This document shows positions 1 through 8,860 of a stretch of DNA of 64,000 nucleotides, one piece after another (the stretch's first letter is position 1; each line of letters begins with the position of its first letter). The translations under genes and the position numbers were made by a program. This DNA comes from Nocardioides sp. LHD-245 (GTDB taxonomy: Bacteria; Actinomycetota; Actinomycetes; Propionibacteriales; Nocardioidaceae): the NCBI RefSeq assembly GCF_030929495.1, contig NZ_JAVFWN010000002.1, positions 1 to 64,000 on the forward strand, read 5' to 3'. Below the pieces are notes generated by a model. That model ran no database searches. It was not told the DNA's origin and saw only the letters and a list, made by a program, of their open reading frames with translations.

Positions 1-719
1 ATCTGGGCCACGTCGAGCTCGACGCCCGAGGAGCACGACGCGACCGACGAGTACAGGTCACGGTTGTTCATCACATCCGCGTCGGTCGGCATCTCGATCT
101 CACCCAACGCGACCGCGATACCGAGACCGGTGACACCGTTGGACAGGTCCATCGACTCGTGGGTGTGCTCGGTCCAGACCTCCTTGCCGCGGCTGTGCGC
201 GTCGCGGATGGTGTGGATGGTGAGCAGCGGCGTCTTGGTCTGCACGTAGTGCACGTCGGCGACATCGGTGATCCCGGCCCGCTCCATAGCGACCTTCACA
301 CCCGCGGCGACCTTCTCGATCATCGCGACATACCCGATCTCCTCGGGCAGGATCGGCTCACTCATCGCGAAGCCGACGGTGAGGCGCTGCTCCTCGCGGC
401 TCGGGTCGTCCTCGGCGACGTCGACCGTTGCGAAGATGGTGGCGTGGGGGCTGATGACGCCGTCGGTGCCGCCCGACCACACGATCGGGACCTGCTTGAC
501 CTGGTCGGCCGGGGCACCCTTGTCGACGAGCACCTCGCGGAAGGCACGGTCGGCGATGATCCGGGTGTAGTCGTTCACCCCGCCGTTGCCCTCGGTCTTG
601 CCGATGATCGCGATGACGCGGTCGGCCTTGAAGACGCCCTCGTCGATGAGCTTGGCCAGCTCGGAGGCGTCGGCGACGGAGTGGATCGGGACCTTGCGGA
701 CCTCGATGGCAGAAGGCAT
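1..719 (-). CDS. Barbiturase / cyanuric acid hydrolase family ring-opening amidohydrolase (3' end cut off by window edge)
   Basis: Opens a cyclic ureide ring by hydrolysis: barbiturate to ureidomalonate for barbiturase, or cyanuric acid to carboxybiuret for the AtzD branch. About 239 N-terminal residues are visible; the family is about 360 residues with three repeats, each carrying a Ser-Lys dyad. Lys41 in [10 protein letters not shown], Ser82 in VWSGGTDG and Lys162 in VQTKTPLL fall at the positions of the first dyad and the second lysine of AtzD. Start: ATG at 719, preceded by AAAGGAAG about 8 nt upstream. The gene lies 23 nt downstream of carbamate kinase. A uracil-type permease and a Mo-hydroxylase upstream favour barbiturate as substrate; that choice is inference, since residues separating the two activities lie partly off the edge. 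Confidence 0.9.
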   Translation of the reverse strand, partial: MPSAIEVRKVPIHSVADASELAKLIDEGVFKADRVIAIIGKTEGNGGVNDYTRIIADRAFREVLVDKGAPADQVKQVPIVWSGGTDGVISPHATIFATVDVAEDDPSREEQRLTVGFAMSEPILPEEIGYVAMIEKVAAGVKVAMERAGITDVADVHYVQTKTPLLTIHTIRDAHSRGKEVWTEHTHESMDLSNGVTGLGIAVALGEIEMPTDADVMNNRDLYSSVASCSSGVELDVAQ

Positions 720-742
720 GGTCAAGCTTCCTTTCGGGTTCT

Positions 743-1678
743 TCAGTTGGGGGTGACGATCGTTCCGGCGCGACCGTCGGCGGCCGCGAGGATGCTGCTG
801 AGGTCGGTGATGACGCCCCGCTGCCCGGACTCGGCGACGAAGCGGCAGACGGCGTCGACCTTGGGGCCCATCGAGCCACCCGCGAAGTGACCGTCGGCGG
901 CGTAGGCCCGCATCTGGTCGAGGGTGACCTGGCCGATGTCGGCGGCCTCGGGGGTGCCGAAGCCGAGCACGGCGTGCGCGACGTCGGTGGCGATGACGAG
1001 GAGGTCGACCTCGATCGCCTGGGCGAGCAGGGCCGCGCCCAGGTCCTTGTCGATGACCGCCTCGACGCCGGCGAGGGAGCCGTCGGGTCGGCGTACGGTC
1101 GGGATGCCGCCACCGCCGTTGGCGACGACGACGAAGCCGGCCTCGACCAGCGCGACGGCCGCCGGCGCGTCGAGGACCTCGAGCGGCTCGGGCGAGGCGA
1201 CCATCCGCCGCCACCCGCGCTCACCGCGGTCCTCCCAGGTCTCGCCGTGCTCGATCATGGTGCGCGCCTCGTCGGCGGACAGGTAGCGGCCGACCGGCTT
1301 GCTCGGCTTGGCGAACGCCGGGTCCGCGGCGTCGACCCGGGTCCGGGTGACCAGTGCGGCCGTCGGCCGGGTGAGGCCGCGGGCGGCGAGGGCGCCGTCC
1401 AGCGCGTTCATCAAGATGTTGCCGAGGGTGCCCTGGGTCTGGGCCCCGCACCAGTCCAGCGGGACCGGCGGTACGACGGGCGCGGCGATCTCGTTCTTCA
1501 CGAGCAGGTTGCCGACCTGCGGGCCGTTGCCGTGGGTGATGACGACGTCGACACCGGCGGCGACCAGGTCGGCCACGGCCTCCATCGCCTCGGTCGCGGC
1601 CGCGATCTGGTCCTCCGGCCGGGCCTTCCCGTCCGGGGACGTCATCGCGTTGCCGCCGAGCGCCAGCAGGATCCTCAT
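743..1678 (-). CDS. arcC: Carbamate kinase
   Basis: Transfers phosphate from carbamoyl phosphate to ADP, giving ATP plus carbamate, which falls to CO2 and ammonia. The 311 residues match the usual family length. The amino-acid-kinase fold starts with [12 protein letters not shown], followed by [12 protein letters not shown] and a [10 protein letters not shown] motif near residue 185. No arginine deiminase or ornithine carbamoyltransferase is nearby. Instead the gene sits beside a ring-opening amidohydrolase, and an FdrA/AllG/AllH set lies 14 kb away. That mirrors E. coli, where a carbamate kinase (AllK) uses carbamoyl phosphate made from oxalurate. It was probably recruited here to harvest ATP from a ureido compound. 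No clear Shine-Dalgarno sequence is visible. Confidence 0.92.
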   Translation of the reverse strand: MRILLALGGNAMTSPDGKARPEDQIAAATEAMEAVADLVAAGVDVVITHGNGPQVGNLLVKNEIAAPVVPPVPLDWCGAQTQGTLGNILMNALDGALAARGLTRPTAALVTRTRVDAADPAFAKPSKPVGRYLSADEARTMIEHGETWEDRGERGWRRMVASPEPLEVLDAPAAVALVEAGFVVVANGGGGIPTVRRPDGSLAGVEAVIDKDLGAALLAQAIEVDLLVIATDVAHAVLGFGTPEAADIGQVTLDQMRAYAADGHFAGGSMGPKVDAVCRFVAESGQRGVITDLSSILAAADGRAGTIVTPN

Positions 1679-1768
1679 GCAGCGAACCTAGTGAGCCCGA
1701 TCACCGTCGTTCATCGTGGAGAACAGCCAACTCGGGCGGTCAAGGCTGGCAACACCTGCCAGAGGTCC

Positions 1769-2506
1769 TCAGGCCAGGTCGCGCGCCAGCACGTCGGCGA
1801 CCGAGGTGGGCGCACGGCCGAGCAGGGCGCGCAGCGGCACGCCGCCGGTGGGCAGTCCGTGGTCGTCGTAGTAGTCGAACATCGCCTGGAGCCAGGGGTG
1901 CACGTCGCCCTCCGCGGGCACCCGCGCCGCCGTGAGGCCGGCCGCCGCGGCGACGTCGGCGACGCTCACCAGTGCCGGGCCCCCGAGCTCGTAGGTGGCG
2001 CCGACGTGGCCGTCGGCGGTGAGCACCACCGCGGTCGCGGCCGCGACGTCCTGCAGGTCGACCATCCCGAACGGCGTGTCGACGGCGTAGGGCACGCTCA
2101 GCTCGCCGACCGACCGGGCCGCGCGCAGTGCCGGCAGCAGGTTCTGGACGTACGCGCAGGGCTGCAGGATCGTCCAGGCCAGCCCGGAGCGACGGACCAT
2201 GTCCTCCGACACGGCCTTGCCGAGATGGTGCGGCATCGCCGGGACGTAGGGCGATGCCACCGAGTGGTAGCTCACCCGGCCGACGCCGACCTCCGACGCG
2301 GCGGCGAGCACCGCGGCGACGTACGACGGCTCGTCGGCGTGCAGGTTGGGGGCGATGACGTGCACGGCATCCGCACCGGCCAGCGCGGCCGGCAGGTCGT
2401 CGAACGCGGCCCGGCCCAGGGGGCGTGTCGCCACGCCCGCCTGGGCCAGGGCCGCGCCGACGGCGCGACCGGTCTTGCCGGATCCCCCGAGGATCGCGAC
2501 CTTCAT
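1769..2506 (-). CDS. NmrA-like / atypical SDR NAD(P)-binding protein
   Basis: The 245 residues begin MKVAILGGSGKTGRAVGAAL, a Rossmann GxxGxxG nucleotide-binding loop at residues 8-13. No Tyr-x-x-x-Lys catalytic pair of classical SDRs is evident, which fits the NmrA/atypical-SDR group that act as redox sensors or NAD(P)H-dependent reductases. The ATG at 2506 lies 11 nt after the hyuB stop codon, so it is probably co-transcribed with hyuAB. A 90-nt gap then separates it from carbamate kinase. Its role in the pathway is unknown; reduction of a ring intermediate or redox sensing are both possible. Confidence 0.75.
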   Translation of the reverse strand: MKVAILGGSGKTGRAVGAALAQAGVATRPLGRAAFDDLPAALAGADAVHVIAPNLHADEPSYVAAVLAAASEVGVGRVSYHSVASPYVPAMPHHLGKAVSEDMVRRSGLAWTILQPCAYVQNLLPALRAARSVGELSVPYAVDTPFGMVDLQDVAAATAVVLTADGHVGATYELGGPALVSVADVAAAAGLTAARVPAEGDVHPWLQAMFDYYDDHGLPTGGVPLRALLGRAPTSVADVLARDLA

Positions 2507-2517
2507 GGACACGAGCC

Positions 2518-4521
2518 TCAGAGCACGTCCACGGCGGCTGCGGCGGCGCCTCCGGAGAGGGTGCCGTAGCCCGGGCCGCGGTCGAAGAACGCGTCCTCGG
2601 TGGCCGGCGCCGGACGGCCGGACCGCTCCGCCTCGGTGGCCGCGGCGTCGTAGGAGAGACTGTCGTCGTCCAGCGAGCCGGTGAGCACCACGCCGTAGTC
2701 GGCCAGCGCGGCCTCCGGGGAGACCTTGCGCCACACGACGTCGCGCACCACGAGCGCCGCGTCCCGCTCGAGCGGGTTGCCCCAGCCGCCACCGCCGGTG
2801 GTGCGGATCCGGATGACCTCACCCGCCTTGACCGGCTCGGCATCGGCGAGGGCGTCGACCTCGCGCTCGTTCGGGCCACCCGCGTCGATGGTGACCTGGA
2901 ACGGCTTGCCCGCCTTGCCGCCCTTCACGCCCCAGCAGGCCAGGATCGAGCGGTCGGCGATGGACATGAAGTCCGCGTCCTTGAGCATCCGGATGTGCTT
3001 CTCGTAGCCCAGGCCGCCGCGGAACTGGCCGGCGCCGCCGGAGTCCACGGCCAGACCGAGCGACTCGACGACGAACGGGAAGCGCGACTCGGTGAACTCC
3101 GAGGGCAGGTTCCGCGAGTCCGGAACGACGTGGATGGTGTCCTCGCCGTCGGCGTAGTAGCGGCCACCCGAGCCGCCGCCGAGCACCTCGCGCATGAGAT
3201 ACGAGCGGCCCTCGAGGTCCTCGCCGTAGACGCCGGTGTAGCGGATCGTCTCCTGGTCGGCGGGCATCTTGCCGTCGACCGCCTTGGCGATCACGCCGGC
3301 CAGCACGCCGAGCAGGCGCAGGATGACGAACGTACGGGCGTTGGTCGGCGCCGGGAAGACCGGCGTGAGCAGCGTGCCCGGCGGCGGGAACCGCATCTCT
3401 ATCAGCGGCACCACGCCCTCGTTGACGTCGAGCTCCGCCATCCGCTCCGGAGTGTCGGCCAGGTTGCGCAGGATCGGCGCGAGCCACTTCTTGAGGAAGG
3501 CGCCGTCGGCATAGTCGCCGCAGTGGTTGATCGGGCCCTTGGCCTGCGCGCTGGTGCCCGCGAAGTCGAGGATCAGCCGCTCGCCGTCCGGGTCGTCGGC
3601 CGACGTGCGGGTCAGCGTGATCCGCTGCGTGTGCAGCTTCGGGTCGTCGACGCCGTCGTGCTCGGCGTAGTCCTCCCAGGTCCAGGTCCCGACCGGGATC
3701 TTCGAGAGGATCTCGCGGCGGTAGGTCTCGGTGGACCGGTCGATGACGGCGTCGAAGCACGCCTCGACGGTCTCGATGCCGTAGCGGTCGAAGAGCTCGC
3801 CCAGGCGGCGGGCGCCCATCAGGCAGGCCGAGCACTCGGCGTCGAGGTCGGCGGCCAGCGACTCGGGCATCCGCGAGTTGCGCGTCATGATCCGCAGCGC
3901 GGCCTTGTTGGGCACACCGGCGTCCCACAGCTTGATCGGGGGGACGGCGAGGCCCTCCTCGTACACGCTGGTGGCGTGCGAGGGCATCGAGCCGGGCACC
4001 GCGCCGCCGATGTCGTCGTGGTGGCCGAAGGCCTGGATGAAGCCGACGACGCGCCGCTCCCCCTCCGCCCCGGCGAACACGGGGACGGTGACGCACAGGT
4101 CGGGGAGGTGGCCGATGCCACCCTCGGAGAGGTAGACGTCGTTGTGGAAGAAGACGTCGCCCTCGTTCATCTCCTCGATCGGGAAGTCCCGGGCGACCGG
4201 GTGCACGAGCGCGGAGTACGAGCGGCCGGTCAGCTTGCGCAGCAGCCGGTCGTGGATCCCGGCGCGGAAGTCGTGCGCGTCGCGGATCATCGGCGAACGG
4301 CTGGTCCGGCCGATGGCGGTCTCGACCTCGTGCTCGACGGCGGCGAGCGAGCCCTGGACGATCTCGACGAGCACGGGGTCGGCGCTGCGTCCGGCGTCGG
4401 CGGTCAGCGTCCCGAACGGGAAGTCGGTCGGCGCCCGGCGCGAGGTGATGTCACCGTCGTGCGTGAACGAGCGCGGCGCACCCGGGTTCTGGACAGAGAC
4501 GGTCTGGCAGCTCAGGCACAT
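2518..4521 (-). CDS. hyuB: HyuB-type hydantoinase/oxoprolinase B subunit
   Basis: Partner of the HyuA protein encoded just upstream. The HyuA/HyuB family couples ATP hydrolysis to opening of lactam or imide rings (5-oxoproline, N-methylhydantoin, caprolactam) and is related to acetone/acetophenone carboxylases. The 667 residues are long for HyuB (often 500-600). They contain the typical IQAFGHHDDIGG segment near residue 165, FPAPTNARTF, and the Gly-rich C-terminal TTGGGGWGNP. The first 60 residues, starting MCLSCQTVSV with two cysteines, look like an extension. The ATG is 1 nt from the hyuA TGA, with GGAGGAGAG inside the end of hyuA as ribosome binding site. Substrate cannot be read from sequence. 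Confidence 0.85.
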   Translation of the reverse strand: MCLSCQTVSVQNPGAPRSFTHDGDITSRRAPTDFPFGTLTADAGRSADPVLVEIVQGSLAAVEHEVETAIGRTSRSPMIRDAHDFRAGIHDRLLRKLTGRSYSALVHPVARDFPIEEMNEGDVFFHNDVYLSEGGIGHLPDLCVTVPVFAGAEGERRVVGFIQAFGHHDDIGGAVPGSMPSHATSVYEEGLAVPPIKLWDAGVPNKAALRIMTRNSRMPESLAADLDAECSACLMGARRLGELFDRYGIETVEACFDAVIDRSTETYRREILSKIPVGTWTWEDYAEHDGVDDPKLHTQRITLTRTSADDPDGERLILDFAGTSAQAKGPINHCGDYADGAFLKKWLAPILRNLADTPERMAELDVNEGVVPLIEMRFPPPGTLLTPVFPAPTNARTFVILRLLGVLAGVIAKAVDGKMPADQETIRYTGVYGEDLEGRSYLMREVLGGGSGGRYYADGEDTIHVVPDSRNLPSEFTESRFPFVVESLGLAVDSGGAGQFRGGLGYEKHIRMLKDADFMSIADRSILACWGVKGGKAGKPFQVTIDAGGPNEREVDALADAEPVKAGEVIRIRTTGGGGWGNPLERDAALVVRDVVWRKVSPEAALADYGVVLTGSLDDDSLSYDAAATEAERSGRPAPATEDAFFDRGPGYGTLSGGAAAAAVDVL

Positions 4522-4522
4522 G

Positions 4523-6601
4523 TCAGCTCTCCTCCGAGCGCGTCACGATGATGTTGGCGTAGTCGTCGACCCGGGCGGTGAAGCCGGGGTGGACGGGCAC
4601 GGTCGAGCCGAACTCCTCGATGATCACCGGGCCGGTGAGCACCTGGCCCGCCGGCAGGTCGGGGCGCCAGAAGATCGGCGTCTCGACGTATCCGGCGTCG
4701 GCGTCGAAGCAGACCGCGCGCGAGCCGGTCTGCTGGGGCTGCGGCTTGGCGCCGTCGGCGCGCAGGATCTCGGGCCGCTTGATCGGGCCGACGCCGGAGA
4801 CGCGCAGGTTGACGACCTCGACCTGCTGCGAGCTGTCGCCGGAGAAGTCGTAGCCGTAGAGCACCCGGTGCTCGGCGTGGAAGCGGTCGGCGATCGCGGT
4901 GAGGGTGTCCGCGGTGATCGGGCCGTCCGGTACGGCGACCCGCACCTCGAAGGCCTGGCCGAAGTAGCGCACGTCGGCGGTGCGCACGAAGACGTGCTGC
5001 TCCTGCCCGAAGCCCTCCTTGGTGAGCGCGGCCGCGGCCCGCTCGGTGAGGGCGTCGTACTCGCGCTGCAGGTCGGCCGGGTCGACGTTCTCCTGGAGCG
5101 CGACGTGGGTCTGCACGTAGTCGTTCTTCACGTCGACGGTGAGCAGGCCGAAGGCGGAGACGTTGCCCGGGTTCGGCGGGACCAGCACGGTCGGGACGTT
5201 GAGGATGTCCATCAGCCGGCACAGCAGCAGGGAGCCCGATCCGCCGAACGTGGTGAGGGCGAAGTCGCGCACGTCGAGGCCGCGCTTGACCGTGACCTGG
5301 CGCAGCGCGTTGGCCTGGTTCCATGCGGAGATCTCGAGGATGCCGGTGGCGCAGGCCTCGGCCGAGATGCCGAGCTTGCCGGCCAGCTGCTGGATCGCCG
5401 AGGTGGCGGCGTCGACGTCGAGCGGGATCTCGCCACCGAGCAGGTGGGGAGGGATCCGGCCGAGGAAGACGTGCGCGTCGGTGATCGTGACGTCCGTGCC
5501 GCCCTTGCGGTAGCAGATCGGGCCCGGGTCGGCGCCGGCCGAGTGGGGGCCGACCTTGAGCGTGCCCTCGGGCGAGAGCCACGCGATGGAGCCGCCGCCG
5601 GCACCGACGGTGACGACGTCGATCATCGGGATCTTGGACGGGTAGACGCCGACACTGCCCTCGGTGGTCAGCGTGGGCTCACCGTCGATGACGACCGACA
5701 CGTCGGTCGACGTACCGCCGCCGTCGGAGGTGAGGACCTTGTCGAAGCCCGCGATCTTGGCGATCAGCGCCGCGCCGAGCGCGCCCGCCGCCGGGCCGGA
5801 CAGGACGGTGGTGATCGGCTGGTGCACGACCTCGTCGGCCGACAGCACGCCGCCGTTGGACTTCATGACGTAGAACGGGATGGTCCGGCCACCCTGGGTG
5901 GCGAGCCGGTCCTTGATGTTGTTGACGTAGCGGCTCAGCTTGGGCTTCACCGCGGCGTCGACGAGGGTGGTCATCGAGCGCTCGTACTCGCGGTACTCGC
6001 GCAGCACCTCGCTCGAGATCGAGACGACGGCGTCGGGGTGCTCCTCGGCGATGATCTCGCGCATCCGCTCCTCGTGCGCCGGGTTGGCGTACGCGTGCAG
6101 GAAGCAGACGCCCAGCGTGTCGATGCCCTTGGCCTTGAACCAGCGGGCGACCGTGCGGGCGCCGTCCTCGTCGAACGGGCGGATCTCCGCGCCGGTGAAG
6201 TCGAGCCGGCCACCGACGCCCTTGACCAGGTCACGGGGCACGATCCGGTCGGGCTTCACCCAGAAGTACGAGTTGCCGTAGCCGTCCGGCACGGACTGGC
6301 GGGCGATCTCCAGCATCGCCTCGTAGCCCTCCGTGGTGACGAACCCGAGCGCGTCCACCTTGCCCTCGAGGAGCTGGTTGGTCGCGACCGTGGTGCCGTG
6401 GCTGACGGCGACCACGTCGGCGAACTCCGCCTCCGCGATCCCGAGCACCTTGTCGATCCCCGCCAGGAACCCGTCGGCCGGGTTCCCCGGCGTGCTCGGG
6501 GTCTTGGTCGTGACGACCTCACCGCTGTCCTCGTCGAAGGCCACGACGTCGGTGAACGTGCCGCCGGTGTCGATGCCGATCCTGATCCGCCTTGCTGTCA
6601 T
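4523..6601 (-). CDS. hyuA: HyuA-type hydantoinase/oxoprolinase A subunit (ATP-binding)
   Basis: The 692 residues carry the N-terminal GIDTGGTFTDVV nucleotide-binding loop (residues 9-20) and a second ASKHA-type TSDGGGTSTDVSV loop near residue 300, the hallmarks of the Hydantoinase_A fold that phosphorylates the substrate ring with ATP. It is adjacent to hyuB and presumably forms a complex with it. In this locus it could open a second ring, for example a dihydro- or hydantoin-type intermediate, or serve a different substrate taken up by the same permease; this is inference. There is no Shine-Dalgarno sequence in front of the ATG. Instead a perfect palindrome ends at the start codon, suggesting a leaderless transcript under operator control. 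Confidence 0.88.
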   Translation of the reverse strand: MTARRIRIGIDTGGTFTDVVAFDEDSGEVVTTKTPSTPGNPADGFLAGIDKVLGIAEAEFADVVAVSHGTTVATNQLLEGKVDALGFVTTEGYEAMLEIARQSVPDGYGNSYFWVKPDRIVPRDLVKGVGGRLDFTGAEIRPFDEDGARTVARWFKAKGIDTLGVCFLHAYANPAHEERMREIIAEEHPDAVVSISSEVLREYREYERSMTTLVDAAVKPKLSRYVNNIKDRLATQGGRTIPFYVMKSNGGVLSADEVVHQPITTVLSGPAAGALGAALIAKIAGFDKVLTSDGGGTSTDVSVVIDGEPTLTTEGSVGVYPSKIPMIDVVTVGAGGGSIAWLSPEGTLKVGPHSAGADPGPICYRKGGTDVTITDAHVFLGRIPPHLLGGEIPLDVDAATSAIQQLAGKLGISAEACATGILEISAWNQANALRQVTVKRGLDVRDFALTTFGGSGSLLLCRLMDILNVPTVLVPPNPGNVSAFGLLTVDVKNDYVQTHVALQENVDPADLQREYDALTERAAAALTKEGFGQEQHVFVRTADVRYFGQAFEVRVAVPDGPITADTLTAIADRFHAEHRVLYGYDFSGDSSQQVEVVNLRVSGVGPIKRPEILRADGAKPQPQQTGSRAVCFDADAGYVETPIFWRPDLPAGQVLTGPVIIEEFGSTVPVHPGFTARVDDYANIIVTRSEES

Positions 6602-6622
6602 GGCTCACATTCAAGTGAGCCA
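6601..6622. promoter_or_regulatory. Perfect palindrome abutting the hyuA start codon
   Basis: TGGCTCAC, then a 6-nt spacer, then GTGAGCCA: 8-bp perfect arms. On the minus strand the spacer lies inside CACTTGAATG, so a possible -10 (TTGAAT) would sit 7 nt before the ATG. This layout suits a repressor operator over a promoter making leaderless mRNA. A hairpin acting on translation is the alternative. Confidence 0.45.
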
Positions 6623-6709
6623 GATCGCTGCGCACGACGGCATGATCTGCCGAGGGATTCGGGCTTCGTGGGCAGATGTTGCCTGCGGTCTGGTCGGCTC
6701 GGGAAAAGC

Positions 6710-6812
6710 AACACGCTGTCCACCTGACTACCCGGCACTGGTCAGCAGGAACGGGCCGGATTCGGGCCTTCGGCTGCTGAGAACAGCCAGGCAGTCGGGT
6801 GGACAGCGTGTT
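6710..6812. repeat. 103-bp element with 20-bp inverted terminal arms
   Basis: The left arm (6710-6729, starting AACACGCTGTCCACC) and the right arm (6793-6812, ending GGTGGACAGCGTGTT) are inverted repeats matching at 19 of 20 positions. They are separated by 63 nt that contain a smaller TCAGCAG/CTGCTGA inverted pair. The element fills most of the 226-nt gap between the amidase and hyuA genes. It could fold into a long RNA hairpin (transcription attenuator or processing site between two halves of an operon) or be a miniature inverted-repeat element. No target-site duplication is obvious to me. Confidence 0.6.
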
Positions 6813-6827
6813 ACTGGGTTCCGCAGG

Positions 6828-8228
6828 TCAGCGGGCGGCGAGCCCCTCGAACGCCAGCGCGACCTCCAGCAGCTTCCGGTCGGCACCGTGCCGGGCGACG
6901 AGCTGGACACCGACGGGGAGCCCGTCGGCCGTCGTACCGAAGGGCACGGAGATGGCCGGGCAGCCGGTGACGGTGATGAAGTACGCCGAGCGCATCCAGT
7001 CGAGATAGGTCGCCATCGGCTTGCCGTTGATCTCGCTGGGGAACTCCTGGGTCGCCGGGAACGGCGGGACCTGGGAGACCGGCAGCACCAGCACGTCGTG
7101 GTCGCCGAAGAACAGCCGCATCGTCTCCGACAGGGCGGTGCGCTGCGTGTAGGCGCGGGCGATGTCGGCACCGGTGAGCGACTCGCCGGCGCGGATGTTG
7201 TCGGCCAGCGACGGCTTGAAGGCGTCGGGATGCGCCGCGAGCAAGGACCCCAGCTTGGCCTGGAAGTGCCAGGCGCGCAGGGTGCGGAAGGTGTCCTCGG
7301 CCAGCGACAGGTCCGGGTACGCCGACCCGACGGATGCCCCGGCCGCGGCCAGCGCGCGTCCGGCGTCCTCGACGACCGCCGCGACCTCGTGGTCGACCTC
7401 CAGCGCTCCGCCGAGATCCACGCTGAGCGCGACCCGCAGGCCGGCCAACTTGGCCGGCTCGGGAGAGGCGAACGAGGCGCCCGGGTCGCCCAGGGCCTGC
7501 GGCGCCCGCGGGTCGGGGCCGGCCATGACGGAGAGCAGCAGCGCGAGGTCGCCGACGTTGCGGGCCATCGGCCCACCGACCGACGTGGACTCCCACTGGT
7601 TGTAGAGCGGCCACTCGGGCACCCGGCCCAGGCTCGGGCGCATGCCGACGACGCCGCAGAAGGACGCGGGGTTGCGCAGCGAGCCGCCCATGTCGGAGCC
7701 GTCGGCCAGCGGCACCATGCCCGCGGCGAGGGCACAGGCCGCTCCCCCGCTCGAGCCCCCCGCGGACCGCGAGGGATCCACCGGGTTGAGGGTGGTCCCG
7801 AAGACCTTGTTGAACGTGTGCGAGCCGGCGGCGAACTCCGGCACGTTGGTCTTGCCGATCGTCACCACGCCCGCGCCGCGGACCCGCTCGACGATCAGCT
7901 CGTCCTGCGACGGCACGTTGTCGGCCATCACCGTGGAGCCGTACGTCGTGCGCCAGCCGCCGACCACGTGGGTGTCCTTGAACGCGAACGGCAGGCCGTG
8001 CAGCGGACCGACCTCCGCGCCCGAGGCGAGCGCCTGATCAGCGGCCGCCGCGCCCTCCCGGGCACGGGACTCGTCGAGCGAGACGATCGCGTTCAGCTCC
8101 GGGTTGCGCTCGGCGATCCGGTCCAGGTGCAGGTCGAGCAGCTCGCGCGCCGAGATCTCCCGGCGTCGTACGGCGCCCGCCTGGTCCCGCGCGGTCGAGT
8201 CGGTCGAGATCGAGGCAGAGGAGGTCAT
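6828..8228 (-). CDS. Amidase-signature family amidase (candidate malonamate/ureido-acid amidase)
   Basis: Hydrolyses a carboxamide with a Ser-cisSer-Lys triad. The 466 residues contain the catalytic Lys in FAFKDTHVV (about residue 85), the cis-Ser in SAGGSSGGAA (about 160) and the nucleophile Ser in GSDMGGSLR (about 181). Its ATG overlaps the stop of the CoxG-like gene by 4 nt (ATGA), making it the last gene of the permease/Mo-hydroxylase operon. Bradyrhizobium malonamidase E2 belongs to this family, so malonamate formed from ureidomalonate is an attractive substrate; a direct ureidomalonase role is an alternative. Both substrate ideas are inference. Confidence 0.88.
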   Translation of the reverse strand: MTSSASISTDSTARDQAGAVRRREISARELLDLHLDRIAERNPELNAIVSLDESRAREGAAAADQALASGAEVGPLHGLPFAFKDTHVVGGWRTTYGSTVMADNVPSQDELIVERVRGAGVVTIGKTNVPEFAAGSHTFNKVFGTTLNPVDPSRSAGGSSGGAACALAAGMVPLADGSDMGGSLRNPASFCGVVGMRPSLGRVPEWPLYNQWESTSVGGPMARNVGDLALLLSVMAGPDPRAPQALGDPGASFASPEPAKLAGLRVALSVDLGGALEVDHEVAAVVEDAGRALAAAGASVGSAYPDLSLAEDTFRTLRAWHFQAKLGSLLAAHPDAFKPSLADNIRAGESLTGADIARAYTQRTALSETMRLFFGDHDVLVLPVSQVPPFPATQEFPSEINGKPMATYLDWMRSAYFITVTGCPAISVPFGTTADGLPVGVQLVARHGADRKLLEVALAFEGLAAR

Positions 8229-8860
8229 CGACGACGGCCCAGCAGGCCACCGACGATCACGCCGGCGAGCACGAGACCGCCACCGACCGCTACGCCCGTC
8301 AGGAAGGACTCGCCGCCACCGACGGCACCGACAGCGCCGCCAGCAGCCTTGGGGGCCGCCGCGAAGACGGGTGCGCCCTCCGCCGACACGGCCGGCTCGG
8401 CCGCGGCGACCTCGGCAGGCAGCCCGTTGGCGATGACCTTCTCGACGTTGCCGAAGAACTCGGCCGCCATCCGCCGCGAGACGCTGGTCAGCATCCGCTG
8501 GCCGACGCCGCCGATCATGCCGCCGACGACCGCGTCGGCGTCGTAGGACAGCACGGTCTCCTCGCCCGAGCCCGCGAACGTGACGAGCACCGTCGCATCG
8601 ATCGTGCCGGGGGCGCCCGCGCCCTTGAGCTTCATGGTCAGGCCCTCGCCCTGGCGCAGGTCCTCGAGCACGCAGGAGCCCGAGTAGGTGCCCTTGATCG
8701 CCGCGACGCCGGCGCTGACGGTCATCGCGTAGGCGTTCTCGCCGGTCGCCTCCAGCCGCTCGCAGCCGGGGATGGTCGCCACGAGGACGCGCGGGTCGAG
8801 GATCGCCTCCCAGACCTTGTCGACGGGCGCGGCGATGGTGTTCTGACCGGAGATCTTCAC
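8225..8860 (-). CDS. coxG: CoxG-like SRPBCC protein with C-terminal membrane anchor
   Basis: The 211 residues begin with GTG at 8860 ([20 protein letters not shown]), an SRPBCC/START-like fold of about 150 residues typical of CoxG. An Ala/Pro-rich linker follows, then a hydrophobic glycine-rich segment (about residues 183-207) ending in GRRR. In carboxydotrophs CoxG helps recruit the Mo-hydroxylase to the membrane. The gene overlaps the Mo-subunit gene (GTGA) and the amidase gene (ATGA) by 4 nt each, so it is probably made in step with both. It may anchor the hydroxylase close to the quinone pool as electron acceptor. Confidence 0.85.
   Translation of the reverse strand: MKISGQNTIAAPVDKVWEAILDPRVLVATIPGCERLEATGENAYAMTVSAGVAAIKGTYSGSCVLEDLRQGEGLTMKLKGAGAPGTIDATVLVTFAGSGEETVLSYDADAVVGGMIGGVGQRMLTSVSRRMAAEFFGNVEKVIANGLPAEVAAAEPAVSAEGAPVFAAAPKAAGGAVGAVGGGESFLTGVAVGGGLVLAGVIVGGLLGRRR

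Noticed and set aside
4142..6727. 861-codon open frame on the plus strand
   Set aside because: Antisense shadow of hyuA caused by high GC; no family similarity and the low-complexity Arg/Asp/Gly/Val composition of shadows.
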